Below are positions 40,430-50,370 of a stretch of 64,000 nt of DNA, piece after piece. The DNA comes from Odontocerum albicorne (lineage: Eukaryota; Arthropoda; Insecta; Trichoptera; Odontoceridae). Both the position numbers and the translations under genes were made by a program. The stretch is from positions 6,610,217 to 6,674,216 of the forward strand of contig OX463859.1 in the NCBI GenBank assembly GCA_949825065.1, written 5' to 3'. Position 1 is the stretch's first letter. Every line of letters starts with the position of its first letter. The notes under the pieces were generated by a model. It did not search any database. It saw only the letters and a program-made list of their open reading frames with translations, and was not told the origin of the DNA.

Positions 40430-42283
40430 TTAATGAGATCCTTGTGCTTGTTTCGAAGAACAAGATGTGAGATATACCCTTCAAGCCACCCTCCCCCTCC
40501 ACCTGCGGCCTATTTGGGAAGATACTTATTTCTCTTTCTACTAATTCCGTACTAGTGAACGGTAATAACTATTTGAGAGCTTTTTCAGAAAGTTCTTCAT
40601 ATTCTTTATCGATGTTTAACCAACAATTAATTAGATTGTTTCGTTCGAATTTGACTTGTAAAGTTTTGTCACTTGATAAGCCTATTAAACTTTCTTTATC
40701 TTTTATTGATAACGATGAAGCTTTTTCCAAATTTTCTGCATAGAAGGGGTTTGTTTTCGGGTTTTGGAAAATACTCCATGAAAGACGATTTTATGTTCTC
40801 GTAAATCTTGAGACAAGCTAACCTTATTTTCAACCAAAAAAGTATGTAGAGTTTCGAATACTTCCGGTTGATTGTTTTCGATACACTGTTTCCAAAAATC
40901 TAATTTCTTAATCATACTTTCAATTTTATCATTAACATTAAAGATCGTCATCGAGCTTTTCTGAAGTGTCAAATTTAAGTCATTTATTTTAAAAAAAATA
41001 TCAGATAAATATGCGAGTGCCTGAATAAAATACAAATTATATAATTTTGAAGAAAGATCAAAATGATTATCTTGAAAAAAAATCAGCGCTTCTTGCCTTA
41101 GTTCAAATAAGCGGGTTAGCACCTTTCCGCGAGATAGCCATCGCCATCGCCATCGCCATCTCACTTCTGGATGAAAAAGTAGAGAAGTGTGAATACTCAT
41201 CATATCTTCGCACATAACTTTAAAAATTCTCGAGTTGGTGGAGCTTTTCTTTATAAAATTAACAATCTTCACCGCGTCGTTGAGAACGAGATTCAATTCT
41301 TCAGGAAGGCGCTTTGTTACTAGATTTTGCCTATGGATACAGCAGTGGCTCCAAATTACATTAGGAGCTACATTTAAGACGCGGCCGCGAAGACCAATAT
41401 ATAAACCTGACATTGACCTGGCACCATCAGTACACAATCCACAACAGTTTGACCAATTAAAACCTTTCAATGTGAAATAATTGTCAATGGCTTTAAAAAT
41501 GTCTTCACCAGTTGTACGTGTGGAGAGAAAATGACAAAGTAAAAGGTTCTCTTCAAATTCATTGTCTTTCACGTACCTAGCAATAACAAGCAATACAGCA
41601 TTGTTTACCAAGTCTGTGCTCTCATCTACTTGAATTGAGAAAAATTTACTTTTTTTTATTCTCTCTACCACTGTTTCCTCGATATCCTCGGACATATCAT
41701 GAATTCTTCTCAATACCGTATTGTTTGAAAGAGGAATACGATTTATTTTTGGGATATATTTTTGATCAATCATAAATTCAACGGCATCCTTTATACTGGG
41801 TAAAATTATTTTTTCGCCAATTTGATGGTTATAGCCACATTTGGCGATTCGATAGCTAATACGATAACTCACGTCTACCGCACGTTCGTTATCGTTATTA
41901 GCATTTGAAACGTAACTTGATATCACTTTAGTATTTTCTTTCATACGTTTAAAAAAATTGAAATCTTTGTTTCGGTAATCCGAATGTTTCGTGTGCAGAT
42001 GTCGCGAAAGAAATGAAGGTTTCATGCATCCATTGGAAAGCACTACCCCACACACTACACACTCGGGCTTAGGGCAGTCTTCGTCTCCAGTATACGAAAA
42101 TCCATATTTTATATATTCATCGCAGTATTTTCTCTTAACGCCTTTTTGTATAACTGAAGACTGCAAAATTTCAACGTTTTGCACCGAATTTTCAGAACTG
42201 CCATTTGTAGAACTTGGCAATACATCACTGTCCGTGTATTGCTTGATATTTTGGCACATACCGGTTTTTAACCACTGATCCAT
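40430..42283 (-). pseudogene. hAT transposase, BED finger type, frameshifted near C-terminus
   Basis: 526 codons open from ATG 42283. Residues ~57-115: BED-type finger (CVVCGV ... HLHTKH). ~210-225: FFSIQVDESTD (catalytic Asp region). ~280-300: GLCTDGARSMSG. ~315: WSHCCIHRQNL. ~378-395: EVRW..WLSRGKVLTRLFELR. A frameshift near 40735 moves the rest to another frame, which reads DKESLIGLSSDKTLQVKFER, NCWLNIDKEYEELSEKALK, a TAG stop, then LLPFTSTELVE, the hAT C-terminal dimerisation region. The resemblance is to the ZBED5/FAM200-like hAT group. A short repeat expands RW within the VRWLSRG motif. Likely recently active, now inactive. Confidence 0.9.
41137..41161 (-). repeat. In-frame hexanucleotide expansion in hAT transposase
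   Basis: Four CCATCG/TGGCGA-type units encode RWRWRWRW where related proteins have a single VRWLSRG. Three extra Arg-Trp pairs lie in a conserved motif. Confidence 0.85.
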
Positions 42284-42721
42284 GTCTTATTAAAAAAGAA
42301 AAAAGTTAATTAACACACGGGATCAATGAAGTTTAATAAACAAATATGATACAATCACAAACAATAACGCACCTGTCACTTGTAAGCCGCGCACTCAAGT
42401 GAATGGAGTACAGCGCCATCATAACAGTGACGGCGACATCTTAAGTTACTGATAGCTACCGCGCTAAATTTAAAAGTGCACTCCAAAAATACGATATTGA
42501 TTGTTGGATTTTCGATCATCGACTGTACATATTAACAACTGTACTGTATATTATTAATTAAAATTATGAATTATAGGAAAAATATAGTAGTTTAAATGAT
42601 ATTTTTATGACAGTTTTTTTTTTACTTTTTATGTCCGCCATTACTGATTATTTTTCGCGTACCACCAACTATCCACTCGCGTACCACCGGTGGTACGCGT
42701 ACCACAGGTTGGGAACCGCTG

Positions 42722-42729
42722 TCCTATTG
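42722..42729. repeat. hAT target-site duplication, right
   Basis: TCCTATTG, identical to 39688-39695. Confidence 0.95.
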
Positions 42730-42955
42730 GATACCACTGGATTACTTCATGCGTTAAACGATGGTTCGTTGTTCGGGTAACGTGCCTAGCCCACTTCCAC
42801 TTCAGTCTTTTTACGACCTCTATAACATCATCAACTTTTGTTTGGGCACGTATCCACTCATTGCGTTAGCGGTCTCTTCTGTTTTAACCTAGCATGCACC
42901 TTTCCATGCTGCGTTGTGTTGTATAGAGCTTTTGTTTCATTCGCACATAAAGAGT
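42730..42955 (-). mobile_element. LINE-a, continuation right of the hAT insertion
   Basis: Reverse complement runs upstream in the LINE-a frame (MERCMLG near 42905, IRxxTKVDDVIEVVKRLKWKW region, HEVIQWYP at the junction). Same family as 14985-15530. Confidence 0.75.
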
Positions 42956-42977
42956 GATAAGATAACACATAAGAGAC

Positions 42978-43172
42978 GACCTCCGTGGCCTGGTGGTAAG
43001 ACACTTGTCTGCCGATCCGAAAGTTGCGGGTTCGATCCCCACTGGAACCCAGATTTTTTTAAATAGGATTCCAGTCTGGTTAACACTAAGGCCTATAAAA
43101 ACATCTTCCTGGTTGGTTGGAAGAGATTGCCACATGGCAATAAACTCGCCCTATAAAAAAAAAAAAAAAAAA
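42978..43172 (+). repeat. SINE-A copy, full head and body
   Basis: GACCTCCGTGGCCTGGTGG, AAGACACTTGTCTGCCG, GTTGCGGGTTCGATCCCCAC, TGGAACCCAGATTTTTTT, GTCTGGTTAACACTAAGGCC, TTGGTTGGAAGAGATTGCC, ending in about 20 A residues. Confidence 0.9.
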
Positions 43173-43177
43173 AAGTG

Positions 43178-43378
43178 GGCCTCCGTGGCCTGGTGGTAAG
43201 GCGCTTGTCTGCCGATCCGAAGGTTGCGGGTTCGATCCCCGCTGGAATCTAGATTTAAAAATAAATGGAATTCCAGTCTGGTTTTTACTTAGGGCCCATT
43301 AAAACCTTTTTCTGGTTGGTTGGAAGAGATTGCCACATAGTAATAAACACGCCAAGTGAAATAAATAATAAAAAAAAG
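43178..43378 (+). repeat. SINE-A copy in tandem with the previous one
   Basis: Head GGCCTCCGTGGCCTGGTGG, AAGGCGCTTGTCTGCCG and B box GGTTGCGGGTTCGATCCCCG. It starts right after the A run of the preceding SINE-A, so the tail was a target or a dimer was transposed. Confidence 0.9.
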
Positions 43379-43382
43379 AGTT

Positions 43383-44005
43383 CATATTTCGCATTCATCT
43401 GTTAGTACTGGTAAAATGCATTGATTAAATACCTTCCGTTTGAGACAGGTTGGGATATTGCCCTTGAAAATGTATATCAGTCGTCCAAAGCAGTGCTCCG
43501 CAACCGGTGTGCCGTGGCACACTGGTGTGCCGTGAGCCGGATACAGGTGTGCCGCGGTCAAATTCAATGTACGAGTATTTGACATTTTACAATTTTTCAT
43601 TATGTATTTAATACACAATAACTGGTGCCAACTGTTGAAAACTGCGTAGTGTGCTTTGTACACACCATGGCCGCACCAAATTAGTCATAGACAAAGAAAA
43701 ATGACCCTTATGCGCGTCGCTGAAGACTCATGCCTAATTTAATACCTATATATTTTAGCTTTTGGTGTGCCGCGGAATTCTAGGAAGAATTTTGGTGTGT
43801 CGTAGGTGAGAAAAGGTTGCAGAGCACTGGTCCAAAGGAACTCCAAGCAAATTTTCCTTTTCTATTTATTTCATTTAGAGTGCAATCCTCAAATTAAATA
43901 CTTTGTCCTAGGTAGATATATTGTTGGACTTGTCCTAGCTGTTCCATCCACCTGGATTGATGGGACATTAGCAAAGCGGTTCGAGTATATTATATACGCT
44001 GTTCA
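43383..44005 (-). mobile_element. LINE-a fragment split by a hAT MITE
   Basis: Reverse complement encodes ADVMSNRSRWMEQLGQVQQY-like, KLAWSSFGRL, NLPTCLKRKVFNQCILPVLT and DECEI pieces. The MITE at 43491-43829 interrupts CTCCAAAGGAACTCC. Outside it, the order matches 18260-18540 inverted. Confidence 0.8.
43491..43829. mobile_element. hAT-type MITE with perfect 8-bp duplication
   Basis: GTCCAAAG at 43483-43490 and 43830-43837. Ends CAGTGCTCCGCAACC and (inverted) CAGTGCTCTGCAACC. Multiple GTGTGCCG/GTGTGCCGTG subterminal motifs. Removing it restores LINE-a. Confidence 0.9.
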
Positions 44006-44009
44006 TATA

Positions 44010-44785
44010 TAGTTTATCTTCCTTGTCTCTTTGGCGTTAAAAATTTTTATACCTGAAGACGGTAAGAAAGAAAAATTAGTTGAGGCGCGTTTTGTCAGTT
44101 CTTTCCATATTGTCATCAGAACGTCATTATACTCGTAAAATTGTATATTAAAGTTATTATTATTAAAATATAATTCACTTATACACACATAAAACATATT
44201 TTATTTGATAAAATATAGGAATCATGAACAAAGATATAAATTAAATTTAAAAAATGTCATTTTCTCCTCCAATACTTCCCTGACAATTGCCTCAAGGGTG
44301 CAATGGTGTGTCATCGCAAACAAAAGGCTTTGAAGAAGTAACACTCAACGCATTTGCTATACCATAAATAATACCCATATTACCGTGTGCCCTATTGTAC
44401 CCCCGTCTCCCCCCGTAACTTAATACAATATCAAATATAATAAATCGTATCGCACTCAAAGCCGCAGAACACAATCATTAAATATAGTAAAATATATACT
44501 TTTTGATAGAAAGGGAGGGACAGTTGGGGTAAAAGTAAGTACGAAAAAGTAAGCAGGATAATTTTGTGAGTTGGGGGAATTGGAGTCAATTGCTTCGATT
44601 TGTGAGGGTTATTTAAGATGTGGTTGAATTGATCAAGCAGTGATATTCATGGACAAATCTTTATCAAGGAAAAAGTCTTAATGTTGTCGTCATGTGCAAC
44701 GTTCCCTGTAGATTTCACTAGTTAGGTGGAATGAAATATATCTACATAAATACATAATATCGCACCATTTCCTGCTGGGGTAGGC
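44010..44785. other. No recognised feature
   Basis: AT-rich with a purine-rich patch at 44500-44570. No family match seen. Confidence 0.4.
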
Positions 44786-44789
44786 AAAG

Positions 44790-44855
44790 AGGACAAATCA
44801 CCAGAATTTTCTATCTCGACATACATCCTTTGTTCTTTTTTATATTCATACTCAT
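44790..44855 (-). mobile_element. LINE-e 3' remnant
   Basis: GGACAAATCACCAGAATTTTC, CTATCTCGACATACATCCTTTG resembles 9925-9970 (same orientation). Directly precedes SINE-B. Confidence 0.4.
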
Positions 44856-44871
44856 CTTGTCGAGGTGTTTG

Positions 44872-45125
44872 GCCGCGCAGTAATACACTGGTCTTCCGTT
44901 CGGAAAGTCGCCGGCACAAAATTCGCGCTGTGCTATTCATCCCAAATGACAGGCATTTAGTGTTTGGGGGTATATGGATACCTATGACTTCAGTCATATC
45001 TATTCTTTCAAAAAAAAAGGATACAGAAAACATACCGGTGTATTTCGATTGTCTCATTTCAGGTATGCCATCGGATCCAGTACAGCGGTGTAGTCGGTGA
45101 GTTTACTGGTGTGCAACGGCTTCAA
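44872..45125 (+). repeat. SINE-B copy, full length
   Basis: GTTTGGCCGCGCAGTAATAC (A box), TCGCCGGCACAAAATTCGC (decayed B box), GTGTTTGGGGGTATATGGAT, CAGTCATATCTATTCTTTC, A run, CATTTCAGGTATGCCATCGG, AGTTTACTGGTGTGCAACGG. It defines the family length at about 250 bp. Confidence 0.8.
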
Positions 45126-45129
45126 TCAA

Positions 45130-45510
45130 TCAATTCACTCTTTAAAGCCCCACAAAGGAGCATAGGGAGGCCACCAGTCTTCTTCATTCAGAACAGTTTT
45201 GGGTGGTGTTCGTAATCTCTCTCCACGACATTCCTAACGCTCTGACCTCCTTGTCATAGGAACGGTACACCGTGAGAGAGGGTCTTCCAGGCCATCGGGA
45301 CCCCAATGGACAGAAAAACAGCGCTCTCCTCGGCCAACTATCATTTGGTATTCTCAGAACATGTCCCAGCCAGGACCATCACCTCTCCCGAATTACAGAG
45401 ACGACAGACCCCTGCCGGGTGCGCCGGCGTACAGCGTAGTTTGTTATGTGGTCATACCACCTGATTCCCAATATCCTCCTGAGATACCTGTTTTCAAAAC
45501 TAAGTATCTA
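45130..45510 (-). mobile_element. RTE-like LINE C-terminal fragment
   Basis: Reverse complement: RYLRRILGIRWYDHITNYAV, RRRTRQGSVVSVIRE, WSWLGHVLRIPNDSWPRRAL, FFCPLGSRWPGRPSLTVYRS, YDKEVRALGMSWREITNTTQ, NCSEW, RRLVASLCSFVGL. A well-preserved C-terminal module of an RTE-like LINE with one or two stops. The plus ORF at 45361 is its shadow. Confidence 0.8.
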
Positions 45511-45619
45511 ACGGCTTACTCACTTAAAATAGGAGAAAAAGGAAACAAATATGAAAATAACTCCACGACACAGCTTCACTTTCCAACTAAATTAACTTTG
45601 GAAGACGACGACCTTCCCC

Positions 45620-45720
45620 ATGACCTCTTAAGATTCTTCTGACTTTCTACGTTTTCTTCTTTCCAAATATCATTCGCTGAATCAAACCATACTTTTTTAG
45701 TTTTCCTTTACCGCGTCTTC
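45620..45720 (-). mobile_element. LINE-e fragment
   Basis: Reverse complement KTKKVWFDSANDIWKEENVE, SQKNLKRS; matches the KKVWLGQVNDIFKGxNVEGQ block of 13330-13420. Confidence 0.55.
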
Positions 45721-45789
45721 CACACATATGCGCACGTATATTTGAGTCGTCAAGATGCAAAACCCGTTCTATATATTAGTCACACCTTC

Positions 45790-46030
45790 CATATTCTCTA
45801 GACCTCGCACCGAAGCTTTCCACCTTTTCCGGTCGCTTTCGAATAATTTGCGCGGCGTTTCCTTCAATAATGACGTCGAATTGCGGACATGGTTGGACGA
45901 ATTCCTCGAGTCAAGACCGGATGGTTTTTATCGCACAGGCATTGAAAAACTTGTAGAACGTTGGCAAAAGTTGTAAATAATGAAGGAGAATACATTATTG
46001 ACTAATTTGATTTAAAATAATGAAGGAGAA
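45790..46030 (+). mobile_element. mariner transposase C-terminal fragment
   Basis: A 73-codon frame ends FRSLSNNLRGVSFNNDVELR, TWLDEFLESRPDGFYRTGIE, KLVERWQKL, stop. The FRSL..NL.G..F ... GI.KL.ERWQK pattern is the C-terminal end of mariner transposases. A frameshift after WQKL would continue to NNEGEY. The segment AATAATGAAGGAGAATACAT is duplicated at 45978 and 46015. No ends identified. Confidence 0.8.
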
Positions 46031-46377
46031 TACATTATCGACTAATTTGTTGTAATTTTTTTTGTGTCCTCTTGTTCTCTTGATTTGGAAAAAAACGGAC
46101 ACAACTTATGTTAACACCCCAATAGAAGACAGCGAGTGTCAAAATCCGCTCTGCGAATTATTTAATTTTTCATTATGTTTCTATTAAAACTAATTATGTG
46201 ACTGACAATATTTCTGGTTTCTTAAGCTATAAAGCAGAAAATACACAACGTTAACATTTCATTTACATTTGAAGTAATTAATCATTATTTACTCAAAACT
46301 GAAAAAGTCTTCCGTCTTGAGCCTTGCATCTTGACTCAAGAGCCTTGCATCTTGACGACTCATTGGTATTGTTAGCC

Positions 46378-46580
46378 TTCTTCTTATCAGTGTCATGTCA
46401 GGTCCCCCCAACGTCGACTATCACCTGAGAGTAGATATCTTTGTCCCCGGCAGTCTGAAAAAGATTCCCAACGCTCCTTATACCAGTCCAGTCACATATA
46501 TTGCGGAGCCAGGAGATTTGCCTCCTGCCAACACCTCTTGTACCCTCTATTTCACCTTGGATGATCAGGTGCAGTAATGG
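46378..46580 (-). mobile_element. RTE-like LINE 3' end
   Basis: Reverse complement LIIQGEIEGTRGVGRRQISW, LRNICDWTGIRSVGNLFQTA, GDKDIYSQVIVDVGGPD: the GRR..SWL.N...W.G ... L...A end of RTE-like LINEs, finishing in an AAGAAGAAGG tail at 46378-46387 inverted. Single frame throughout. Confidence 0.8.
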
Positions 46581-46864
46581 CGCTTGTCAGTCTATCATAA
46601 TTAATTTGTTCTACGAGTATATATCTAAACCATCTCAGATTTATCTTTTCATCTTATTTAACTCTTTAGTCTTAAGTTTTATTTTAATTTTAAGCGGTAT
46701 GATGTTTTATCAATTATCTCAAAACAGGTAAAACATGAGCTAGGCTCGTCTTGTATACTCATGGTCATATAACGTTGAAATCTTTTTCATTTAATTAATT
46801 ATATATTTTCTATCCTATAAACATACCTTCGATTCCAGTTAGCCCAACAACTAAATATTCTCAA

Positions 46865-47160
46865 CAGTTTTTACTGTCCAGTCTGGAACCAGTTACCAGC
46901 ATAAGACTCGCACCATCATCGTTGACGTGCTTCAAAAAGCTAATTGCAAAACATTCCATCCCTCTTTGCTAATAACACATATTTTTCCTGATTTTCCATC
47001 ATTCTTTTCTTTCCCTGCCCATCGACAACCGTGTAAAATGATTTTTTTTAAATTGTTTTCGTTCTTGCCCTTTTTTCTCTTTTTCTGTAACTTGGGCATG
47101 GCAAATTAGTTTTCTCCACGGGCTACTAAGTTGTTTTGCACCAGGCCAATTGCCATATGT
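46865..47160 (+). mobile_element. CR1-like LINE 3' end
   Basis: Encodes LEPVTSIRLAP-like sequence and LTCFKKLIAKHSI across shifts (the terminal WNQLP..IR.APS...FKK block), then UTR to 47160. A related UTR block is at 27050-27150. Confidence 0.55.
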
Positions 47161-47379
47161 TTTTTAATATAAAAAATATTACTTCGACTCTTGTTAATAT
47201 TTAAAAAATTTTATATTCAATATTTTTTAAGTAATCTCGTTGGAGCAGCAGACTTACTGTTAGGGATGTCGACATGTCTGATGTAAATCGATAATAATAA
47301 TAAATATATGTTTATTCATGGTAATATAGTTTTTTACACATGTATTTGAAGGCAATATAAATTAAAATACATTTAAGTG

Positions 47380-47511
47380 AGAAGCTATCGAAAGGTCTCG
47401 GCGCATCCCATAACATACCTCAAATAGAGATAGATACACCTCACCAATAGAAAGCGAGGTCGATCGCGAGAACATCAGATGTTTTTGATCCATATCCACA
47501 CGTAAATTGTA
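47380..47511 (-). repeat. Dispersed repeat E, copy 4 (inverted)
   Basis: GAAGCTATCGAAAGGTCTCG ... CACCTCACCAATAGAAAGCG ... CATCAGATGTTTTTGATCC: inverted relative to 1366-1500. Confidence 0.7.
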
Positions 47512-47516
47512 CTACA

Positions 47517-47905
47517 AAAAAGGGGTAATTAATTACGTATTTAATACAATTATGAACTTAAAAGGGATAATTACGTATTTAATACAATTATGAACTAAAA
47601 AGGGATAATCACGTATTTAATCCAATTGTGAACTAAAAAGGGATAATTACGTATTTAATACAATCATGAACTAAAAAGGGATAATTACGTATTTAATACA
47701 ATTATGAACTAAAAAGGGATAATTACGTATTTGATACAATTATGAACTAAAAAGGGATAATTACGTATTTAATACAATTATGAACTAAAAAGGGATAATT
47801 ACGTATTTAATACAATTATGAACTAAAAAGGGATAATTACGTATTTAATACAATTATGAACTAAAAAGCGATAATTACGTATTTGATACAATTATGAACT
47901 AAAAA
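47517..47905. repeat. 38-bp minisatellite, about ten copies
   Basis: Unit AAAAGGGATAATTACGTATT plus TAATACAATTATGAACTA, highly homogeneous, so expanded recently. It begins directly after repeat E copy 4. Confidence 0.95.
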
Positions 47906-47909
47906 AAAT

Positions 47910-48030
47910 ATTACGAAAATTGTTAAAAATATAAATACACCCTCTCACAGATACACAAACCCCCAGATTCACTTGCAGCTTCAATAAAGAAAAGAAAATG
48001 CAGTTCAAATTTTAATGAAGCAGATAGTTA
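47910..48030. other. No recognised feature
   Basis: Short linker between the 38-bp array and repeat G. Confidence 0.4.
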
Positions 48031-48034
48031 AACT

Positions 48035-48200
48035 TACGAAAAATAACTTTCATCTGACGAGGAAGACGAAGAGGTCTTTGAAAGCGGTAGGGAACTTAAA
48101 TAAAACAGTGGAGAATAAAAAAATTGTGTTTTAGTTATTTTATTAAAAATATATACTTAAACAAGTTTCTAAGATTCCACCTTTTATTTATTATTTAATT
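48035..48200 (+). repeat. Dispersed repeat G, copy 2
   Basis: CATCTGACGAGGAAGACGAAG, AGGTCTTTGAAAGCGGTAGG, TTAAATAAAACAGTGG and an A/T-rich end. Matches 50255-50370. Confidence 0.7.
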
Positions 48201-48955
48201 TAAAACTATTTTAAACAATGGGTTATTGGAAACTGTTTTCTCTCTGAAGTATGCTATCTACTCGTAATTTAAACAAAGTGCTTTTGGAGAGCGTTTCCTC
48301 TCTAAAATATGCTATCTATTGTATTTTAAACAAAGCGCTTTTGGAGAGCTTCTCTAAAAGATGCAATATAAATTGCACTTTTTATATTTATTATTAATTA
48401 AAAAATTTAAACATCACATTTTTATTTGTAGTGTTTCAAAAAGTATTTATTATAAGAGCCGATTGAAATATCATCCTTAACAGTGTGAACAAGGTTATTT
48501 AGTTCCAGAAAATAATGTAAAATGGCATCCTGGTGACATGTCGCAGTTATAACCCTTCTCCCGTGACGTGGGTGTGACGTCCATGTGCCGTTCATTGTAT
48601 ATTATTGTATTGTTGTAGCAAACACAATTTTTACACCTCTCCATACAATATAAAAACTGTCAAGTTCTGTTGAGTGTCTGGTACAAGTATATGGAACATT
48701 GTACTAATCGGCTTTTGTACAAGGTGTCGGTTTTATGTTTTCAACAAACAGTAAGGGAGTACTTCTCAATAATGTATTTTATTTTCTAAAAACGTTTTTT
48801 TTGTTGTTGATTCGATGGTGTCTTCCATGGACCAATAGGCAAGTCACATCTTCGGGAATACGGGCTTAATTTCAGTTTAAATTAAATCAAAGAAAAGGGG
48901 CTTTGGTATGAGTTTTATAATACTTCAGCCTTCATATATGTTGGTTGGTCAGAAG
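48201..48955. other. Unassigned, with a local duplication
   Basis: 48235-48280 and 48285-48350 are related halves (TGCTATCTA ... AAACAAAG.GCTTTTGGAGAGC). Otherwise no recognised feature. Confidence 0.45.
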
Positions 48956-48956
48956 A

Positions 48957-49170
48957 GTTGATCCATGGCCTAGTTGGTAAGACGCATGTCTCCCAACCCG
49001 GAGGTTGCGGGCTCAAATCCCGCTGGAAGCCAGATTTTTAAAAATGATTCTAGTCTGGTTTTCACTTAAGGCCTATTTAACATGTTTCTAGTTGGTTGGA
49101 AGAAATTACCATATAGCAATAAGCCCGCCAAGTTGTACTGTATACAACGAAAGTGTACTACAATAAAATA
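48957..49170 (+). repeat. SINE-A copy, full length
   Basis: GTTGATCCATGGCCTAGTTGG, TAAGACGCATGTCTCCC, GGTTGCGGGCTCAAATCCCG, CTGGAAGCCAGATTTTTAA, GTCTGGTTTTCACTTAAGGCC, TAGTTGGTTGGAAGAAATTAC, AATAAGCCCGCCAAGTTGTA, CTGTATACAACGAAAGTGT, ACTACAATAAAATAA. It shows the complete 3' tail of the family. Confidence 0.9.
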
Positions 49171-49214
49171 ATATATTAATATACCCACCAAGTTGTATTA
49201 CACACAACGAAAAT

Positions 49215-49400
49215 TTTACATCGCAGAATCAGATGCAGTGAGATACAGGCAAAAGCCTAGTTTACTAGGGACACGACAAATGAAAGGCAACAAATCCAGA
49301 TTCATTAAAATTGTATGTCTAAATTAAATTACCAGTTGTTTTTATTGCAAATTATGTATATTTCTTGTCATGTGTAAAATAAATAAATAAAATAAAAATA
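49215..49400 (+). mobile_element. LINE-c 3' end, 5'-truncated
   Basis: CAGTGAGATACAGGCAAAAG, CCTAGTTTACTAGGGACACG, ACAAATGAAAGGCAACAAAT ... CTTGTCATGTGTAAAATAAA(TAAA)n. Same block as 2935-3110. Confidence 0.75.
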
Positions 49401-50254
49401 AATAAAGAATATGACTGAATGCCCAACACCCGTGACGAGTGTAATAGAAGGCAACATATAAAGGGGGGATCAGAGTGGTAGGTGGTGGGATCGAACTGAA
49501 TTACATAATTTGTAAGCAGAATGCTTCGACTAATGATGTAATCAGCAATACCAAAAACAATTGCCATTTTAAACTTGACAATAATCGTATCAATGCAGAT
49601 ATATGAATGGTCATAACTGTCATTTCGGTTAACTGAAGTCAGCAAGTTGACAGAAAACAATTTTGACAGGCGATGATGTCTGCAAACGATGTGACGAATG
49701 TGCCAGTGACAAGGCAATGTGAAGTCACAAAGAGGAGTCGGCTCGCTTCAATGGTACATATTCCATTGTCGGTCGCTTTTGCTTCTCGAGTGTCAATTGA
49801 AGATTGAACAGGGCTGTGAAAAATATCCAAATAAAAAAAATGCTTATATTAACATTTATATATAAGCAAGATAAAATGAAACTTTGAAAAAAAGGGATAG
49901 GGAACATTTGAGATGTCTAATATCAATAATTGTTCGGAGTTCGCTAAACATTTAATTGAAAAAAAAAACATTCGTTTGATATCGATTGTGCTTTGCGGAT
50001 TCTGCACACGAACTGAAGGGATTGCGGCTGGACAAACTTAGAAATTCTGGAGATGAAAAAAAACGTTGAATTAAGTCTCAATATTATAAACAATCAAATT
50101 AATTTCAACAATAGTCCTTAGCTAAATATGTTTCCCGTTCAAAAGCCACCCTTTTGACATCTACCTACTTCCTTCCCCTTATTAGCCACTTTTCCCCTCC
50201 CCCTCTCCTGTTCCTATTATAATTAAAAAAAAATGTACTTAAGACATAATTTAG
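49401..50254. other. No recognised feature
   Basis: The 121-codon minus ORF (49352-49717) overlaps LINE-c UTR and shows no family motif. 49900-50060 is AT-rich. A Helitron 5' end (TC...) may lie somewhere here or further left, but I could not place it. Confidence 0.35.
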
Positions 50255-50370
50255 TTTAACTTCACCTGATGAGGAAGACTAGGTCTTTGAAACCGGTAGT
50301 AAGCTCAAATAAAACCGTGACGAATACAAAGTAAAATAGAAGTGTTTAATTTATTTTATTAAAAACTTAT
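50255..50370 (+). repeat. Dispersed repeat G, copy 3
   Basis: TTCACCTGATGAGGAAGACT, AGGTCTTTGAAACCGGTAGT, AAGCTCAAATAAAACCGTGA, then AAATAGAAGTGTTTAATTTA. The CTGATGA ... GAAA pattern with a short stem between is hammerhead-like (see findings). Confidence 0.7.

Larger units (their letters stand above)
39696..42721 (-). mobile_element. hAT element, 3.0 kb, both ends and transposase present
   Basis: Bounded by TCCTATTG duplications. Ends: CAGCGGTTCCCAACCT on both sides (inverted), with CGCGTACCAC repeats inside each end, which resemble subterminal transposase sites. The right subterminal region has several GCGTACCACC motifs (42655-42705). Carries one long transposase ORF on the minus strand. 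Inserted into an inverted LINE-a, so it is younger than that LINE. Confidence 0.95.
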
